64,000 nt of DNA from NCBI GenBank assembly GCA_029207755.1, contig JARCOQ010000003.1:98286646-98350645 (forward strand), written 5' to 3'. Below the pieces are notes generated by a model, which had not been told where the DNA came from, did not search any database, and saw only the letters and a list, made by a program, of their open reading frames with translations. The stretch comes from Chamaea fasciata. Lineage: Eukaryota; Chordata; Aves; Passeriformes; Sylviidae. A program made the position numbers and the translations under genes. Position 1 is the first letter of the stretch. Every line of letters starts with the position of its first letter. This document shows positions 48,245 through 62,367 of the stretch, piece after piece.

Positions 48245-50275
48245 CATAAACCACAGCTATTTTTTCTATGACAATAGCCCAACTTCAGCTTTTGGGAAAC
48301 ACTATTTTTAAAGTTTCCTAGAAGTCAGCATAGTGGGGTGAGAGCTGTAGGACTGAACCAAGCAACAAAAACAGGGTCATAACGAGTAACATACAATTAG
48401 GCAATATGCAGTTCAGACCTCAGTCAGAGCCTCTCTTGCCTGGTTTCTCCAAGGAACTCGTTTTGTCTTGTCTCTCCTTGTATCACAGTGCAAATATGCT
48501 GGCACACTCTACGCACACCTGTGGGCACAAGATACAAATATGAGGCAGGATGAGAAGGAGCAATGGCCTCTACATGCTGCAGTGCATCACCTCTTTGTAC
48601 AGTGCTGAAAAGGGCTGCTCTCCTTCACAAGCCACTGCTCCAAGTCTCTCACCCCTGAGGATCCATTTTCTATAGTGCCTAACATAACCTAACAGTCTGA
48701 GGTTCATAAAGGGAGAGTATTCAAGATAGTGTTGATAGATGCTCTTGCCTGTCTGCATAAAACAGACAATCAGTTATTTTTTCTCAGTTTGCTTATGGAG
48801 TGCTGAATGAACTTTGGGCCTAGACATTGTGGGAAGATCAGTTCAGCAGCTGCATGTTCCTCATGAGACAGATGTCTGCAACAGGCTGAAGGATGTGATG
48901 TTGCTACAAACTTTGTAGGCAAGTGTGATGTTTCCATATACTTAGTGGTATAATGGAGTTACCTGAGGATCCTCGAGGATGGGGAACACTTAAATCCTTC
49001 TAGATAAGGGACAAAAAGAAACCCTGCTTTTCAAGGAAGGATTGGCTCTTCTAATTCTGCTTAAAGTAAGAGAGAGAAAGTTGGGGTTGATTTGGTTCAG
49101 ACCATGTTTTCTGATGTTTACCTGTGCAGTAAATTATCAGTTTTTTTCTCCATGTGACAGTGCCATCAAAATGTACTGTAACATGCTGAAGCAGACTTCC
49201 ATCTCTGAAGGAGAAAACACTAAGAGAAAAAAGTATGGGAAATATATATAAATGTGTATTCTGTTTAGGTTTTCTTCATCAAATATAAAGCACCTCAAAC
49301 ATTTCATCAGCCAAACCAGCAGCAGATTTATTATAAATGAGAATGTTATGAGACAAGATTCCCTCTGCTTACCATCCACATGAGCAGCTGCTCTAATAAG
49401 AAGTTGCCTTTCTTTCTAAATATTCTACATGTTGATGTGATAGCCACAGATTTCTGTACAACTAAGCACAAAAACCTTCACCGCCTCCTCCTGAGATAGA
49501 ACTGACAGAAATTTATAGGGAAGCTGAAGGATATTCTCCCCACACTGCTATTTTCCTTTAAACACTCTCATTTTAGGGGAGCAGGAAGGAAATTCTTTTA
49601 TTCAGCTTTGGTGTGCAAAAAGTCCCAGTTTCTGTTCAGATTGCAGGATGTTATGGCATTGTCTATGTCAATATTGTCTGAGTGCATTCTTAAACTCTGA
49701 CGCTCTGAGCAGGTAGGATTCTGTCTGTACCTAAATGATAAGACTGTATCTGCTATAAATATAATAACATCATCCACACACACATACAAATGGCTGCAAA
49801 AGACTAATGACACATCTTGTTTTGCCAAATATGCAACCTAATCAATGAAATCAGAGACTACTTTTTGGCTCTTGAGACTTTTAATCTTTAAACATTTGAG
49901 TTCAAGTTCCTCTTGGCTCTGAGAGTATTCAGCTTTTTATTATGTTATTTTGTCCTTCCTTCCCCCACTAAAATCCTAGTGCATGATTTAATTACAAATA
50001 AGAATCTTGGCACAGGTTTCAATTTAAAGAGAATTTTTTTTCTACTAAATTTATGTCTTTTCTTCAGTGAAGGGACAAGTTTAAATTACAACAGGGAACA
50101 CAATCATCCCATAAAAGTTTGGAAAAGCCCTCATTTTCTTCTAAAGCTTAAAATACTTTTCAAAAACTCACTCCCAGCAAGGCTCTTTCAACACAGCTAT
50201 TAAAATATAAATGACCATTTCATTTAGGTTTATGCAAAAAAGAATCTATTGTCATTTAAGTCTACTGCCAATTTC

Positions 50276-50350
50276 TCAGCTGGTATAAATCACCATTATT
50301 CCAGTCTAGTGGAGTAAAAATGCTGTACATCCAGTCCAGGATCTGGCCCC
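50276..50350. repeat. Ancient sauropsid interspersed repeat fragment
   Basis: 'cagctggtataaatcaccattattccagtctagtggagtaaaaatgctgtacatcc' followed by 'aggatctggcccctg' matches, with decay, the old repeat 'agctggtgtaaatcagcatagctccattgaagtcaatggagttacgctgatttacaccagctgaggatctggccc'. Pattern recognised from memory. Confidence 0.6.
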
Positions 50351-53300
50351 TGTTTTCTATTAACTCAGATAAAGGGTACCTGGATGAAATTCTCTAGCCT
50401 GTGTTTTACAGGTAGTTAGACTCCAAGCTCTAATGATGTCTCTTCTGCCTTTGAAACCTATGCATCTAATGAAAATTATGTGCATTTATCAAGGGGAAAA
50501 TATACCTGTTTACAGCACATAATTCTTGTGCCTCATTTCACAAGACATAGAAACCTGGCTATTTCTTAAGCCAGAATTTCTTTTTGCAGTATTAATAATT
50601 ATATTACAAACAGTAATTAGCACATGAAATTAATAAATCTTTTGCTTCTTCATTTACACCAGTTTCTCATATTGTATTAGTAACCACACATTAGTTAATC
50701 AGCAGGCTGGAAGGGAAAGCTGCCAAAAGCAGATCTGATAATTGGCAGCAGTCAAACAATCATAGCAGGAAACTTTACACTTCCTGTGGACAAGGCTACT
50801 GATGGAGACAACACTGAGATACAACATTAGGAGAAAAAAAAATAGGATGTTTAGTTCTTTCATGTTCCATTATCTCTTGTAAAACTGGATTCACACATCA
50901 CAGGGAGATACAGGCATTTTTCACAGAAACCATATAGATAACCACCACTGGTTAAGGAAAACTTGGTAATCTAGAGATCACCTAGAAACATTCACAGATT
51001 TGTCCTCTGCCAAATTTTACAAGCCATTTAAAATACAGTTCTATCTCTCTAAGTCCATGCATGCTACAGTTATTACTGTAATAAGTGATCACTTGACAAA
51101 TTTCACTGTCCAACATTGCCCTGAGATAAATATCAACAAATCCATCCTCCAGCAATGAAATTTAGACACTCATCAGCTGAGTTTTAGACCCAATCCAACA
51201 CTTTAGATGCCTCAGATAGTATTTAATTCAATATTCTAATTTTTCCCTCATCTACAGCTTAGTCTTTGCACCATCTGAAGTTCTTCAACTGTTAAGACTA
51301 AAGTTTCCCTAGTCATCTCAGTGATTCTCCTTCTAGACATAGATAGAAACATTTCAATTTTACGGTATAAAGAACCCAGGAATCCAAAATAGCTTTGACT
51401 CCAAGCATTATCCACACTTTGGCATCCTTAATTTATCTTCTTCCTGAAGGCATTCGTGCTTATGTTTTACATCAAATATCCCCAAGATTAAATACAGTAA
51501 TAGTATCTCAGGAAAGCAGAGCTGAAGAACTCCCACTTCTGCTCATATAGAGGTGACTTGGTCCCTCTGGGCCACCATTTGTGTAAGCCTCTTTCACAAG
51601 GAGGAACATTTTCTACAGGAAAACGTCAGATTTCCTTACTGCAAAATGGCCTATATCTGGACAGGCAGGACAATTCCAAGAATTGCACTACAGGCTTTAA
51701 CAGAAATAACTGGTATATATTCACTATATAAAGCAAAGAGGTAGGAGAAGGCACAAGATTATGAATTCTAAAAATTAGCTTCCTATGTCAATACACATGG
51801 TGCCTACATACCATTTAAGACACACCCTTGCCACTAGCAGTTTCCACCATTTTTCCCTGAGAGTTACCCAGTACCTTTCCTTAAACTGTAGCCCCCCTCA
51901 TGTCAAACTGTCAAATTAGGGACCAAATCCTAACAAATTTCTGAATGTGCAGGAAGCCAACCTCTTTAGACATCTTTTATATTCCTAAAGATAAAAAAGC
52001 GTGCAATTTCATGAAACAAATGGGGAGCGGGAAGGCTGAAAAAAACCCTGAACTTAAAACCATAGCAAAACACAGAATGAAAGAATTTCAAATGGTAAAG
52101 GGAGAGGATACATAGGTCATGTATCTGGTCTGCCTAAACCCTATTAACTGTTCTTACTCTCCATTCACTGTTCAGTTCTATTCACTATTTTTACTGTCCA
52201 TTACATTGGTTTGGGCTGCGTTTCTAGTCCATGCATATACAGGGAGGGCCCCAAATACTGGGTTCTCATCTGCACCAGTTTTCAGGCAGGGAAAAAATAA
52301 ACATAAATTAATATAAACTAATGACAGAGAACTAACACCTGAAGAACAGTCAGTGCACTGCACTCATTTTCAAACAACTTGAGATGATAAAGCTTCAAAT
52401 AAAATATGAAGAGTCCACTGAGATGTACAAAAAGAGACATACAGAGTAGGAGCCAGAAGAGCAAGATCCAGTCCAATCTTTGAAACCAAACTGTCTTTGC
52501 TGACAATGAGGGTATATACACCCCTTGGAAGGTGTGAGTTTTGAGAAGAGATTTGTAATACTTCTGCTATGTAGGAATATGATCACCATCTGCTCAACTC
52601 TGTTGAAATTTGCCTCTAAGATTTCCTTTACAGATCCAAGATGGAGTTCTTTGGACAGCAATTTCTGGGACTGCGCATCCTACCCTCACCTGTGGTATCT
52701 CAAATATATGGAAAATGGGTCCAAAAATTTGCATTGCTTCCTCCTAATAAGTGCTTTAAGCTCTCAAGCATAAAAGGACTTCAAAGGATATTGTCATTAC
52801 CACCAAGTATGAAAATCAGAAGCAAAATACAGGGTAAAATGCCATCCTTGAGGTAATCCCTAATCTCCCAAAAAATCTCAGCAAGCTTTGCTTTTAGTTT
52901 CAGTGCAAGCAGATCAGGACCCTCTGGTAAAACATGTGTTTTGTGGATTAAATGTTCACATTTCCAAGGTCGCACAGCAAAAGGGAATGATAGTTTTCCC
53001 GTACAAATTTCAGATTTACCATTTAATTAATTGACTTTGGCAGTTGGCACACAACCTTTAAAAAAAAAATCTGAAATGTCAGCCTTGAACAGGGAAAAAA
53101 ATAATTTGATGAATTTAATCGAAGTGCCAACCAAAGCACAAATGTTCCCTGTGGACCCGTTGCAACACTGGAGTTCACAACTGATTGCTTGGGAATGAGC
53201 AAACTAATGCTGCAAAATATTTACTAGCTAAGTAGATGTAGTTTAATATATACACACTACTTGCCAGATATTTATACCTGTATCCAGCAAAATGCTGAAA

Positions 53301-56300
53301 TTTTCAGACTTGTTAAATTAATTAATTTGATTAAGGTAAATAAATAGAAATACAGGTTGCTCTTTTTGAAAACAAAAAGTTTCACTGGCTGAGGGTATTC
53401 ATTTATTATTTCTTTTTTTGCTGTTTTGTTACTTTACAAATGTAAGAAACCACAAAAAAATTGTTCTCCTTCTTACTCTACATACATTTCATGTAAATTA
53501 TATATAGTTTACTGAATAGTCTTCAGAAATGAACTTCAGGTACCATCTGTATATTTTTCTGGCACTATTTATTTGCAATTAACCACGGCCTTATGTTTTA
53601 TCCTCTGAAACTTAGAGTCTTAAATCCTGGAGGAGGTAAGTTCAGCAGAAGGGAATATTGAATTCAGCACCAGGCTTTCTAATGAGCAAAACCTATTCCA
53701 CTACTCCGTATTTAAACCATTGTGACTGAGAAAGACTGTTCCTCCTAGGTAAAAAAAATGTCTTGAAAAAAAAAAAAACAAACCAACAACAACAACAAAA
53801 AACCTACCCTAGTTTTAATAGCACCTGCAAGTGCAGATTAAACTATTTGTAACGATTCATTAAACTTGATGGCTCAGATACTACACCATTGAGAACAAGC
53901 TCCACTGATTTCACCAGAACACAAGGACTTAACTGATAACTGAGGCACTGTAGCAATTTACCCCAAGTGACTCAGGGTGTCCAGTCACATAATAACCTTC
54001 TCATCATGCAGATCTTCTCCTGAGGTCAGTGTTTAAAAAGCAGAACCTCCGAGAGCAAATATTCGTGAGGCACCAGAAACTTTATTGATGCTGGAGACCG
54101 TTTCTTCTTTTCTTCTTTTAACCCACCACACTCATCCCACTCCACCCACAGGAACCACACATCTTGAAACTTGCAGATGCACTCATCTATCAGCAGAGAC
54201 ACACGGCTTTGGGAGAACACTTGAGCAAAATGCAGCAGGCTCAGAAAAATCCCTTTATTCATAAAATCACCCAAATTATCTGTGTGCAGCTTCCCATATG
54301 AGAAGAACTAGTCAAAGATACAGCAATGAGGCAGAGCTATGAGCCATACCAACATTTTCCAGAAAGAAATAGGCAAGAAAACACAGACAACTGTATCACC
54401 TATTAGCTAAATCACTTCTCCACTTCTGAATATGGAGCTAAACCGAGCAGGCAGCAAATAGTTTGTCACAACATGGTACACCCCAGCTCTTCACAGCACT
54501 GCTTTCACTAATGGTATTTCAGTGTCCTGAATGCTGAGTGTTAGGTGGTTTAGCACTCTTCCCAGAAACACCCACCTGTGATTGTCAGATTGGTGGAAAT
54601 GACTTGTGAGGCTGAAAATATAAACTTTTCATCCCAGCCATTGGTCACATTCTCCTAAACGGAGTGAAATTCTCTGAAACCTTATAGTATGCAAGTACAT
54701 CTGTGTGTGAGCATGTATAAAAGCAAGTGAGGGAGTGGGTGGGGAAAATATGTGTGGTACAGAACAAATAAAGCAGAAAACCCCAACCTTATCTCTAGCC
54801 GTGCACAAGGAAAGTCTATTTGTGTCAGTGCAAGTAATTCTGAAGCAAACAAACAAGACAAAAAGGAGTAAATGACCGTGTTTCCCTCCAGGTTTTTTTT
54901 TATATCATCCCTGAACATTGGTATCAACACATTAAGGAGAGGGAACTGGTGTATTTTACAAGCAGGAGAACACAAATAAACATCAACATAAAACAGGGAG
55001 CTAAGAAGTGATGACGATTACTTAAATTGGGCTGCATGGTTAAATTAAATCAGGACAGGGGGAAAAAGATGTAGCCAAACCACAAAATACTGGCCTCCCG
55101 TTTCATAAAAATAATTTTACTATTTCTTTTACAAATTTAGTGGAATCAAGTAAGAAACACAGACAGTCTGAATTCCCCTCTCTCTTCTCAGGTTCATTAG
55201 CACCAAAGGGCATGATGAGGAAGCTGTTACTGGGAAGAAGTGGCCCTGCTCTGAGCATCTCCCCACTGTGGTCACAACAACTGCCATCAGCTACCCCACA
55301 CATTCATATGTGGGCTTTGCACATCATACAGATTACAAAACAGAATAACAGAAAGTACTCTTCAACATGAGAACAGTTTTGCTGCATGAGATCAAGTGCA
55401 CTTCCAGACACTTCTCATTTCCAGCAATGGAGCTAAGGAAGGGCAAAAGAACAGGGCAAATATATACTCATAGTTTCTTGGTTGACTCATCCCTTCCTGA
55501 TGTGTTGTCAGGGGCTCTCTGATTAAAAGATATTTTATTGGTTCTCTGTAGATTTTTATTCCACAAAGAAGTTTAACACCTTTCTATGCATCTAGGTCCA
55601 GTGTTACCAGAAGAGTTAAATAATAATTCTGTATTTGCCTCCTTCCTCCAGGATCTCAGGCATTCCCTTCACTTGTTCCTTTCATACCAGAGACCCACAG
55701 CCTATTTTATCTCCATCTGAAGAAGCTGTTCCACACACTTGACTACCTCTGTTGCCTTCATCACTGTTGAGTTCTGGGCTGATGGTTTTGGAGAACTCAG
55801 ATATTCCTTCTGAGTAATAAGAGCCAGTTCAAAAGCCACTACTGTATATATTAGGTTAACACCTCTTTACACTTCTATTTACTGAATTGTACCTGACATT
55901 TTGTCAGACAGTCAGTCAGTATCATCATACTCCTCTGCAATTCTCTCCAGCACTTTTTTCTAATAGCTTTATATTATTTGAACACTATGTTATTTCAGTA
56001 TTTCTTTTGCCAGATCTTCTATTGACTGACTCTTGCTTATATCTTTGAGGGACTTCACTGATGATTTTCTGTTGGAAAAGCCTACAGTTTACTCTTGTGC
56101 TTTTCACTATTCCTTATGGGGAAGCAGAGATGCAGGAGAATGGGATGAAATAAATATTAAAAAACAGTCTGTTATGATGAAGTGCTGCAAGTTTCATTAT
56201 TGCTGCTTGTTGTGGTACCTGTGTTATAAGGTTTACAAAATAAAAGCTCTTCCTAAAACACTCCACACTACAGAACTAAGGATCTTTGATCAAGCAGCCA

Positions 56301-56716
56301 TGTCAAAAAGTTAAAAATAATAATTTTTAGCTGAGAACCCTTCATTAAACTTCTTATTAATAGCTCTGGAAAGGTTTTTGAATTGGGATACTGTCAGTTT
56401 TCCACAAAAACACATACTTCTGGAAATACAATATTCTGAAAAAATCCCCCCCCAGACCCAAAGTGCTTAAACTTGTGATATATGGTGCCACAGTGCTGAC
56501 TCATAGCAGTTGTATATGATTTGCTGTATTTTCTTCTCTCTGAGCAGGGCACCCTGGCTAGGTACTAAGATATTATTTCTCAGTGTGCACTATGGCCACA
56601 AAGTTCAATGATGGAGCTTCAATATTCAGACCCTAACTTGCCCTTCAAAAATAGCTGCAAGATACATGTAGAAAAACTCAATTATCTCCCACTATTTTCA
56701 ATTCTTATTCTTTTTA
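50351..56716. other. Single-copy noncoding DNA
   Basis: Only minor simple sequence is seen: A run and (CAA)n at 53766-53802, and a C run at 56449-56455. A scrap 'ccaaggtcgcacagca' near 52964-52979 resembles the end of a MIR-type module. No gene is supported. Confidence 0.45.
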
Positions 56717-56745
56717 ATTAATTTATTATTATTATTATTAATTTT
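56717..56745. repeat. (ATT)n microsatellite
   Basis: About six ATT units within a T/A-rich context. Confidence 0.85.
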
Positions 56746-59497
56746 TCTTAAGTTGAGTAATTTTGGAGTTCAGAAAAAATCCAATACCTGGGCTTCAAAT
56801 GCTACCAAGCAGTTTAACAAATAATTTAGATGTACATTTTTAGAAATTCTAAATGTCCTATTTCCCTTCTACACGAAGGGAATGGTTATTATCCAGCCCT
56901 TTTCAACACCAGAATATTGGTTATTATTGATTTTTGCAAATAATCAGATTCTTTGGAGGCATTATATGTTCAGTAAGCTGCACTGAAAAGCCATAAAATT
57001 ATACCATAACACAGATTGCATTTCAATAAACATTTGTAAATGCAGAGGATGTGTGCATCTTACCAAGTTGTTTTGTATTTTACAATATCATTATGCTGTT
57101 TTTCTTTTCATTTACAAGGCTAATGATCTGCCATTTCTCTGTATATCACTGCCTGCAAAGGTCCTTGATCCCTCCACATGCAAGGATCATACTCTGAAAA
57201 ATCGTGGTTCTTCTCTTCATGTCTAAGTCTTTGAGATGAGCCTAGGTGGCAGGTAGCTGACAAGAAGTTATCTGGAATTAGGCAAGATAAAAACATGAAA
57301 GAAACAGATCTGTGATTTCTGCCTTCTGTGCACCTTGCTTTTAATTTTATAGTGAAACACTGAATTTGTGTTCGTGGGTTGTTTGGCTTTTTCAAGAAAG
57401 TTTTCTTTTTTATATTGCTGACTTCACAATGTTCTCTTCTGAGTGGGATGTTTCATCCCTCTGACATTTGCATGGTTTTGCCAGTAACAAACAAAAAAGA
57501 GGAAAGGAAACTTGGTCTTTTTTGGAGGTAAGGTTTTTCCTTTTGTAATTCAAAACACACATATTAACAGCTTGATAGAATTCATATTTTCCTAGGTTTT
57601 TTGGATTAGTCTCGATCAGAAGTCGTCAAAATGAAAAGGCTTGGTATGAGATTATTCATCTGGTCATCCATCTCTGAAATATAGCAATATATATTTGTGA
57701 TAGGTTATGAGGTGACAGTATGGCAATCCTTCCATTTTCCCCTTTGTCCATTACTCAGAAGTTTTTTGACTAATCATCAAGGTACAGTGACAATCCCTAG
57801 GAGCAAGGAAGTCCAGCAGACATGGCTGATGGTGCCCAAAACTCAGGGCAAAATGAATCCAGACAAGAGGTCAGGTTTTGAACATATGGTTTCCTTCCAC
57901 ACACTTCTACCCTAACCGTGTCTTTTACATTTACCTTGTCAATCACTTTCCCAAATTCAGGGAAAACATAATAAGAACACATAACACGTCACTGGAAAGC
58001 TTCTGGATGAGATGGGTAACTATCAGTTCCTCCTTCAAGTCTGTCATGCATGAGATTTATTTGTGAATAAGACTTAATTGGTTGGAGTCTGCATTGCTGT
58101 CACAGCAGCTACATGTGCTTCCAAGATGCTTTTGCCAGACAAGCAAGGCCAAGGAGAGAAAAACTATGGGTAGGTATTTGGCCCAAGAAATCTCTTGTGA
58201 AAGAAAGGCTATTCATCTATGGCAGACAGATATTCTTTCCTTCTGCACATTAAAATGGACAGAATGGACTCTAAATAGTCCAGAGGTTCTTTCATAAATT
58301 TTATTTATGTTGTCCTGTTATTGGTTTCTTAAGTGGTCCCTTTCATAAAGCATTCTTTGAACAGCAAGGACTGGACTTGGCAGAGCAAGCACTTATAGTC
58401 CCTGCCGCTCTATGGACTTTACTGCCAAACCATAATGCCATTGATCTGTTAAATAAAGGCAAACTTTGAAAAGTAGTACCACTTCCTCTTCACAGTAATT
58501 TTTAATGAAATGTACTTTTCATGCAGTGATTTAATTTTAGTAGGACTAGCTCAGTAAGTAAGGTCAAGACCTCGTAAAAACTATAGAGGCTAAAGTTGCT
58601 GATCTTGACAAATCAGGTAGAGTGTCATAGGATTACTCCATTTATTAGTTTAGGAGGCAAATAAAATCGGCGCAAGAGATGGAGGGTTAAGACATAATAT
58701 TAAAAGCAGTGTTCTTGTAGTTATACATTTAATACGCTGTTTGGACACTTGAACATGCAATTTGGAAATGGTAAGGTACCAAGCTCTATTTCTTTCTCAG
58801 ACTGCAGTGTTTTATGTGGTTTTGAGGACCATCTGCCCTTACAATAGTCTTACCTATTCCATAGAGGTGCTGTGAGCATTAGCTAATGACTCCTAAGTGC
58901 TTTGAAGGAATGAAGCTCCATGCCTTACAAATATATGTATATATTATGAAATATAATTACATAGTTATTGGAAAAGTCCCCGATTGTCTCTTAGAAACAG
59001 CTGTCATGCAGTACTTACTAAACATAGGGAGTGACACATAATGATGAAGTAGTTTAAATGATACTCTTGCTTCTAGACAGAGCATTTGCATTTCTGGAGA
59101 AATTTCTTGTTTCTTTTCAGGGATTGGCATAAGAAGCTTTCAGAAATGCTAAAAATATCTTTTTATATTAACTAGCTTTCCTTTTCTTTGGCTAAGCACA
59201 CAGAGGTACAAAAACCAGCTTTGATAGCTTCTGAATAATGACACTAAGGTTAGAAAACTGAAAATGATAATATGTTATATGAGCCTATTTTATATAGGAG
59301 TAGGGAATATTCATTACCAAAGAATTAATAAACTCTGAAATTATGATTATATAAGTTGCCCTTGGGCACAACATATACCCATATTATTTCACCCAATGAC
59401 TTCTGCATAGACCCTATAATTTCTGGTCAAAGTAGGACAGCTTTTAGAAAAGACATGTTTTGAAATCTTAAAATTACTTATAATCGAACAAGACCTT
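56746..59497. other. Single-copy noncoding DNA, with an old repeat scrap at 58845-58915
   Basis: 'atagaggtgctgtgagcattagctaatgactcctaagtgctttgaagg' follows the order of an ancient L2/MIR-like 3' module ('ggggctgtgaggattaattaatgtttgtaaagtgctttgag'). The block at 58545-58760 has several CpGs in AT-rich DNA (for example 'aatcggcgcaag' near 58667) and no repeat character, making it a possible conserved element. Confidence 0.4.
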
Positions 59498-59516
59498 AAA
59501 AAAAAAAAAAAAAAAA
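59498..59516. repeat. Poly(A) tract, 19 A
   Basis: A pure A run just before the ancient CR1-like fragment. No evidence links it to a retrocopy. Confidence 0.85.
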
Positions 59517-59569
59517 CCTGCTACGATCTCAAAAGTGTTACATCTTGTGTGAATTTGTCCAGGTTAAAC

Positions 59570-59810
59570 ATTCAATCACAGGACCTTGCTACAGCTTTCG
59601 TCCGCTAAATTAGAGATTCCCCATGTATTGGAAAACTGTTTCTCTGCTTGGGACTTTGAGACCATGATCGAGCCACCTCTTAACCTTCTCTCAGATAATC
59701 TAACTACACTGATCTTCTTTAATCTCTCAATGTCAGGTGGGATTTTCAGACTTTCAATTGTTCTTGCTCTTCTTTTCTGCAACCTTTCGAGTTTGTCTTA
59801 ATCCTTCAGA
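59570..59810 (-). mobile_element. Very old CR1-like LINE fragment, minus strand
   Basis: On the minus strand, a frame at 59782-59576 begins with QKRRARTIESLK and continues with ERLKKISVVRLSERRLRG. This follows the order and spacing of the CR1 ORF2 C-terminal region (RRATKLI.GL, then YEERLK.L.L.SLE.RRLRGDLI). The DNA is far more diverged than the other CR1 copies here, yet the frame is open for about 68 codons. It is likely an ancient amniote CR1 lineage. Confidence 0.65.
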
Positions 59811-62201
59811 AGTAATAATATTCCGCAAAAGGATTACAGGATTCTGTGATAGAAACCCATGGGAAACACCCATCGCTCTGGAGCACCAGTGATGGGAATA
59901 GTATTAAAATCATTGGCCATCAGTTTTTTGCATGGCACCAGATAAGTCAGGCTGGGAGGCTGCTCTTATGATGGAAATTGAAGAATTCTCTTGACCGAGT
60001 GGCTGGAAGTGAGAAAAGGCAAAAACTTTCAGAGCCAAAGCCACTAGAACTTAGTCTTCAGCAGGAGAATTTATATGTATGGGATTTTTCCAGTCTGAAT
60101 TGTAACCAAACAATTTTTTTTTTAAAGCTCGGAAATGTTTTGGAAATTGATTCAGTTTTCCTTACACAATTTTTTTAAAGATACTAGCTTTGTTTTCATT
60201 CTTTATTGACTACCTCACATGACAACATTTACAAGATCTGTGACTGGGAAAATATCTCTTTAAACTTTACAGATTGTTCTGCTAAACCAAGTGGATTTCT
60301 ATTACAATCAAATATTAGCAGACCAGACTCCAACAACAAGGCAATTAAAGGCTGAGAATGCCTATATACATTAATATTTATACAACATGGTTATGAAGCA
60401 TTCTGAGTATTTGAAATTCACCAGTTAACCTCAAAACTACCTTGGTGATTTAGACAATAGAACACTATCACACCTAATTTATAGATGTGTGGTTTAGCCA
60501 AAACTGTGCTGTTGCACCAAATTGAAATTACTGCTATGTACATAGAAAAAGAAAACAGAAACAAGTTTTGTTGGGAGAGATCTGTGTACAGGTGATCAAC
60601 GGTCCCCTTTCTGGTAGTTCTGACATCCTGATAGATAAAATAAATAGCCATTAATAGGTTAAAAATAGAATGAATAACTGAAATTATTAATATTGTCATT
60701 ATCCTTATTCTCTCCTGTGTAATCTGTAAACTGTTGTCTAGGCTAATTCATCATTGCACTTATGCTTGTTTACTTATTCCTGGAATGTGCATCTAAATAA
60801 CTCCTAAAAGAGAATAATGCATTGGTGTAAATCAGGTCACATGATGCTCAACAACAATGAATGGGGGTTTAGGTTTCTACTCTTTCTCTCTTATTCCTAC
60901 TCCCCTTGTCAGAACCCACCCGTGCATCCTCAATCACCCCCAAAGGGATTTGGCAGTAACTGTGTCTAATGCTAATGCCATGCCCTCCACTGTGAGTGAA
61001 GAGTTAGGTGAGATGCTGAAAAGACCCTTTAGATATCAGTCTTTCTGCTGACATCTTCCTCTCCTCAACCACCTATGCTGCTCCATTCCAGAGAACCAGT
61101 GCAGAAAACCCATCCCTCCAGCCCAAAACCCATAGAGCAGTATGCGTCCTGCCAGTTTAAATTAGTTCTCTGTAAGTCCAGACAGTTCTGTAAGCAATAG
61201 AGCAATCAGTCAGCACTTGCAACCTTTTCTCTAAGGGAAGAAATGTAAACAACAACAAGAAAAACAATGCAGGTGTATAGGTCTTCTGCAAAAACGTAGC
61301 AAGTCTTGTTATGTGCATTGCTCTGGCGGGCATCCTAGGCAGTGTGGAATGTCTTGGGCAACAAATGCTGGCTTCAAAATACAGTGGTGCATTGTGTGTC
61401 TGAAATACTCATTATTATTACTGTGCACTTAAACACAGCTCTAGGATAGTTCAAGGTCCCACCTGGGGAAAAGCTGGCTTAGGGTCTTGGCCAAGGTCAG
61501 CCTTCACTCAGAGGAAAGCCTAAGAGGCTCCTTTATCCTGTGGGAGCATAACCCGACTTTAAAAAGTAACTCTTAATTTCAGACAGAAGCTCTAAAACCC
61601 ATTCTGTTTGTTATATGTCAGAGGCCAGGATAAAGGACAGGAAAAGAAACTTCTGTTCCCTTTGTTTCTAATGTATTTCTGTTTATCGCTTTGTTGTATC
61701 ATTTTGTGAGGCAGTTTCAGGGTTTTGTAGGCAGGCTGAATATTAACCATCCGCTGCGATCCTCTCCGTCACTCCTGGCACAGGTTAATCCCTGTATCAT
61801 AGGCTGCCACCAGTTTGCTAAGCAGCTTAAAAGGACATGTTATAACTTTGACAATGACCTGCTAATGGTTTTACATTTCTCAGAAGTATTATGAGCTATC
61901 TTTGTCATTTTTATCTTCTAATGAGATCAATAAATTTAGGAAGCAGACATAGATGGTGCAAACTGCAATGCCACAGCCAAGGACGTGGCATGTATAACTG
62001 TTAAACTATAAATAATAATGCAGGAACTATAATCAAACCTTGACTTTTACAGAAGAAAATCATATTGCAAGTGCCAGAATTTTAAAAAAATCTCCACATT
62101 TTTTAGGAAAAGTGTAACCCTTTATTTCTTCTTTCATATCACACTATATCAATTCTTTAATGAAAAGCTTCATACTAAGAAGTATGTTTCACTTACTGAC
62201 T
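59811..62201. other. Single-copy noncoding DNA
   Basis: The segment at 61730-61880 has CpGs ('atccgctgcgatcctctccgtcac') and balanced composition unlike the worn repeats, so it may be a conserved element. 60815-60840 holds a scrap ('attggtgtaaatcagg') of the ancient repeat described at 50276. No coding exon is supported. Confidence 0.4.
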
Positions 62202-62222
62202 CCCCCCCCCCCCCCCCCCCCC
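62202..62222. repeat. Poly(C) tract, 21 C
   Basis: Twenty-one consecutive C on the plus strand. Long C/G homopolymers are much rarer than A/T ones, and the length may be inaccurate in an assembly. Confidence 0.9.
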
Positions 62223-62367
62223 ACTGGTAAATAGCAGTTCTTGACATTTGAACCCTCTGTCTCTGTCTTTGGAGACTCTCCATGAAATAAGCATGTCAGG
62301 TTAAAATTTTTGTGCAGCTGCACAGTAGATCTTACTGTTTCTTACACATGTATCATTAGTTCTCCTT

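Larger units (their letters stand above)
47271..50275. other. Single-copy noncoding DNA with candidate conserved elements
   Basis: The parts at 47560-47700 and 48110-48280 have mixed composition and structured motifs and look unlike worn repeats. No coding exon is supported; open frames are under 100 codons and lack domains. Confidence 0.35.
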
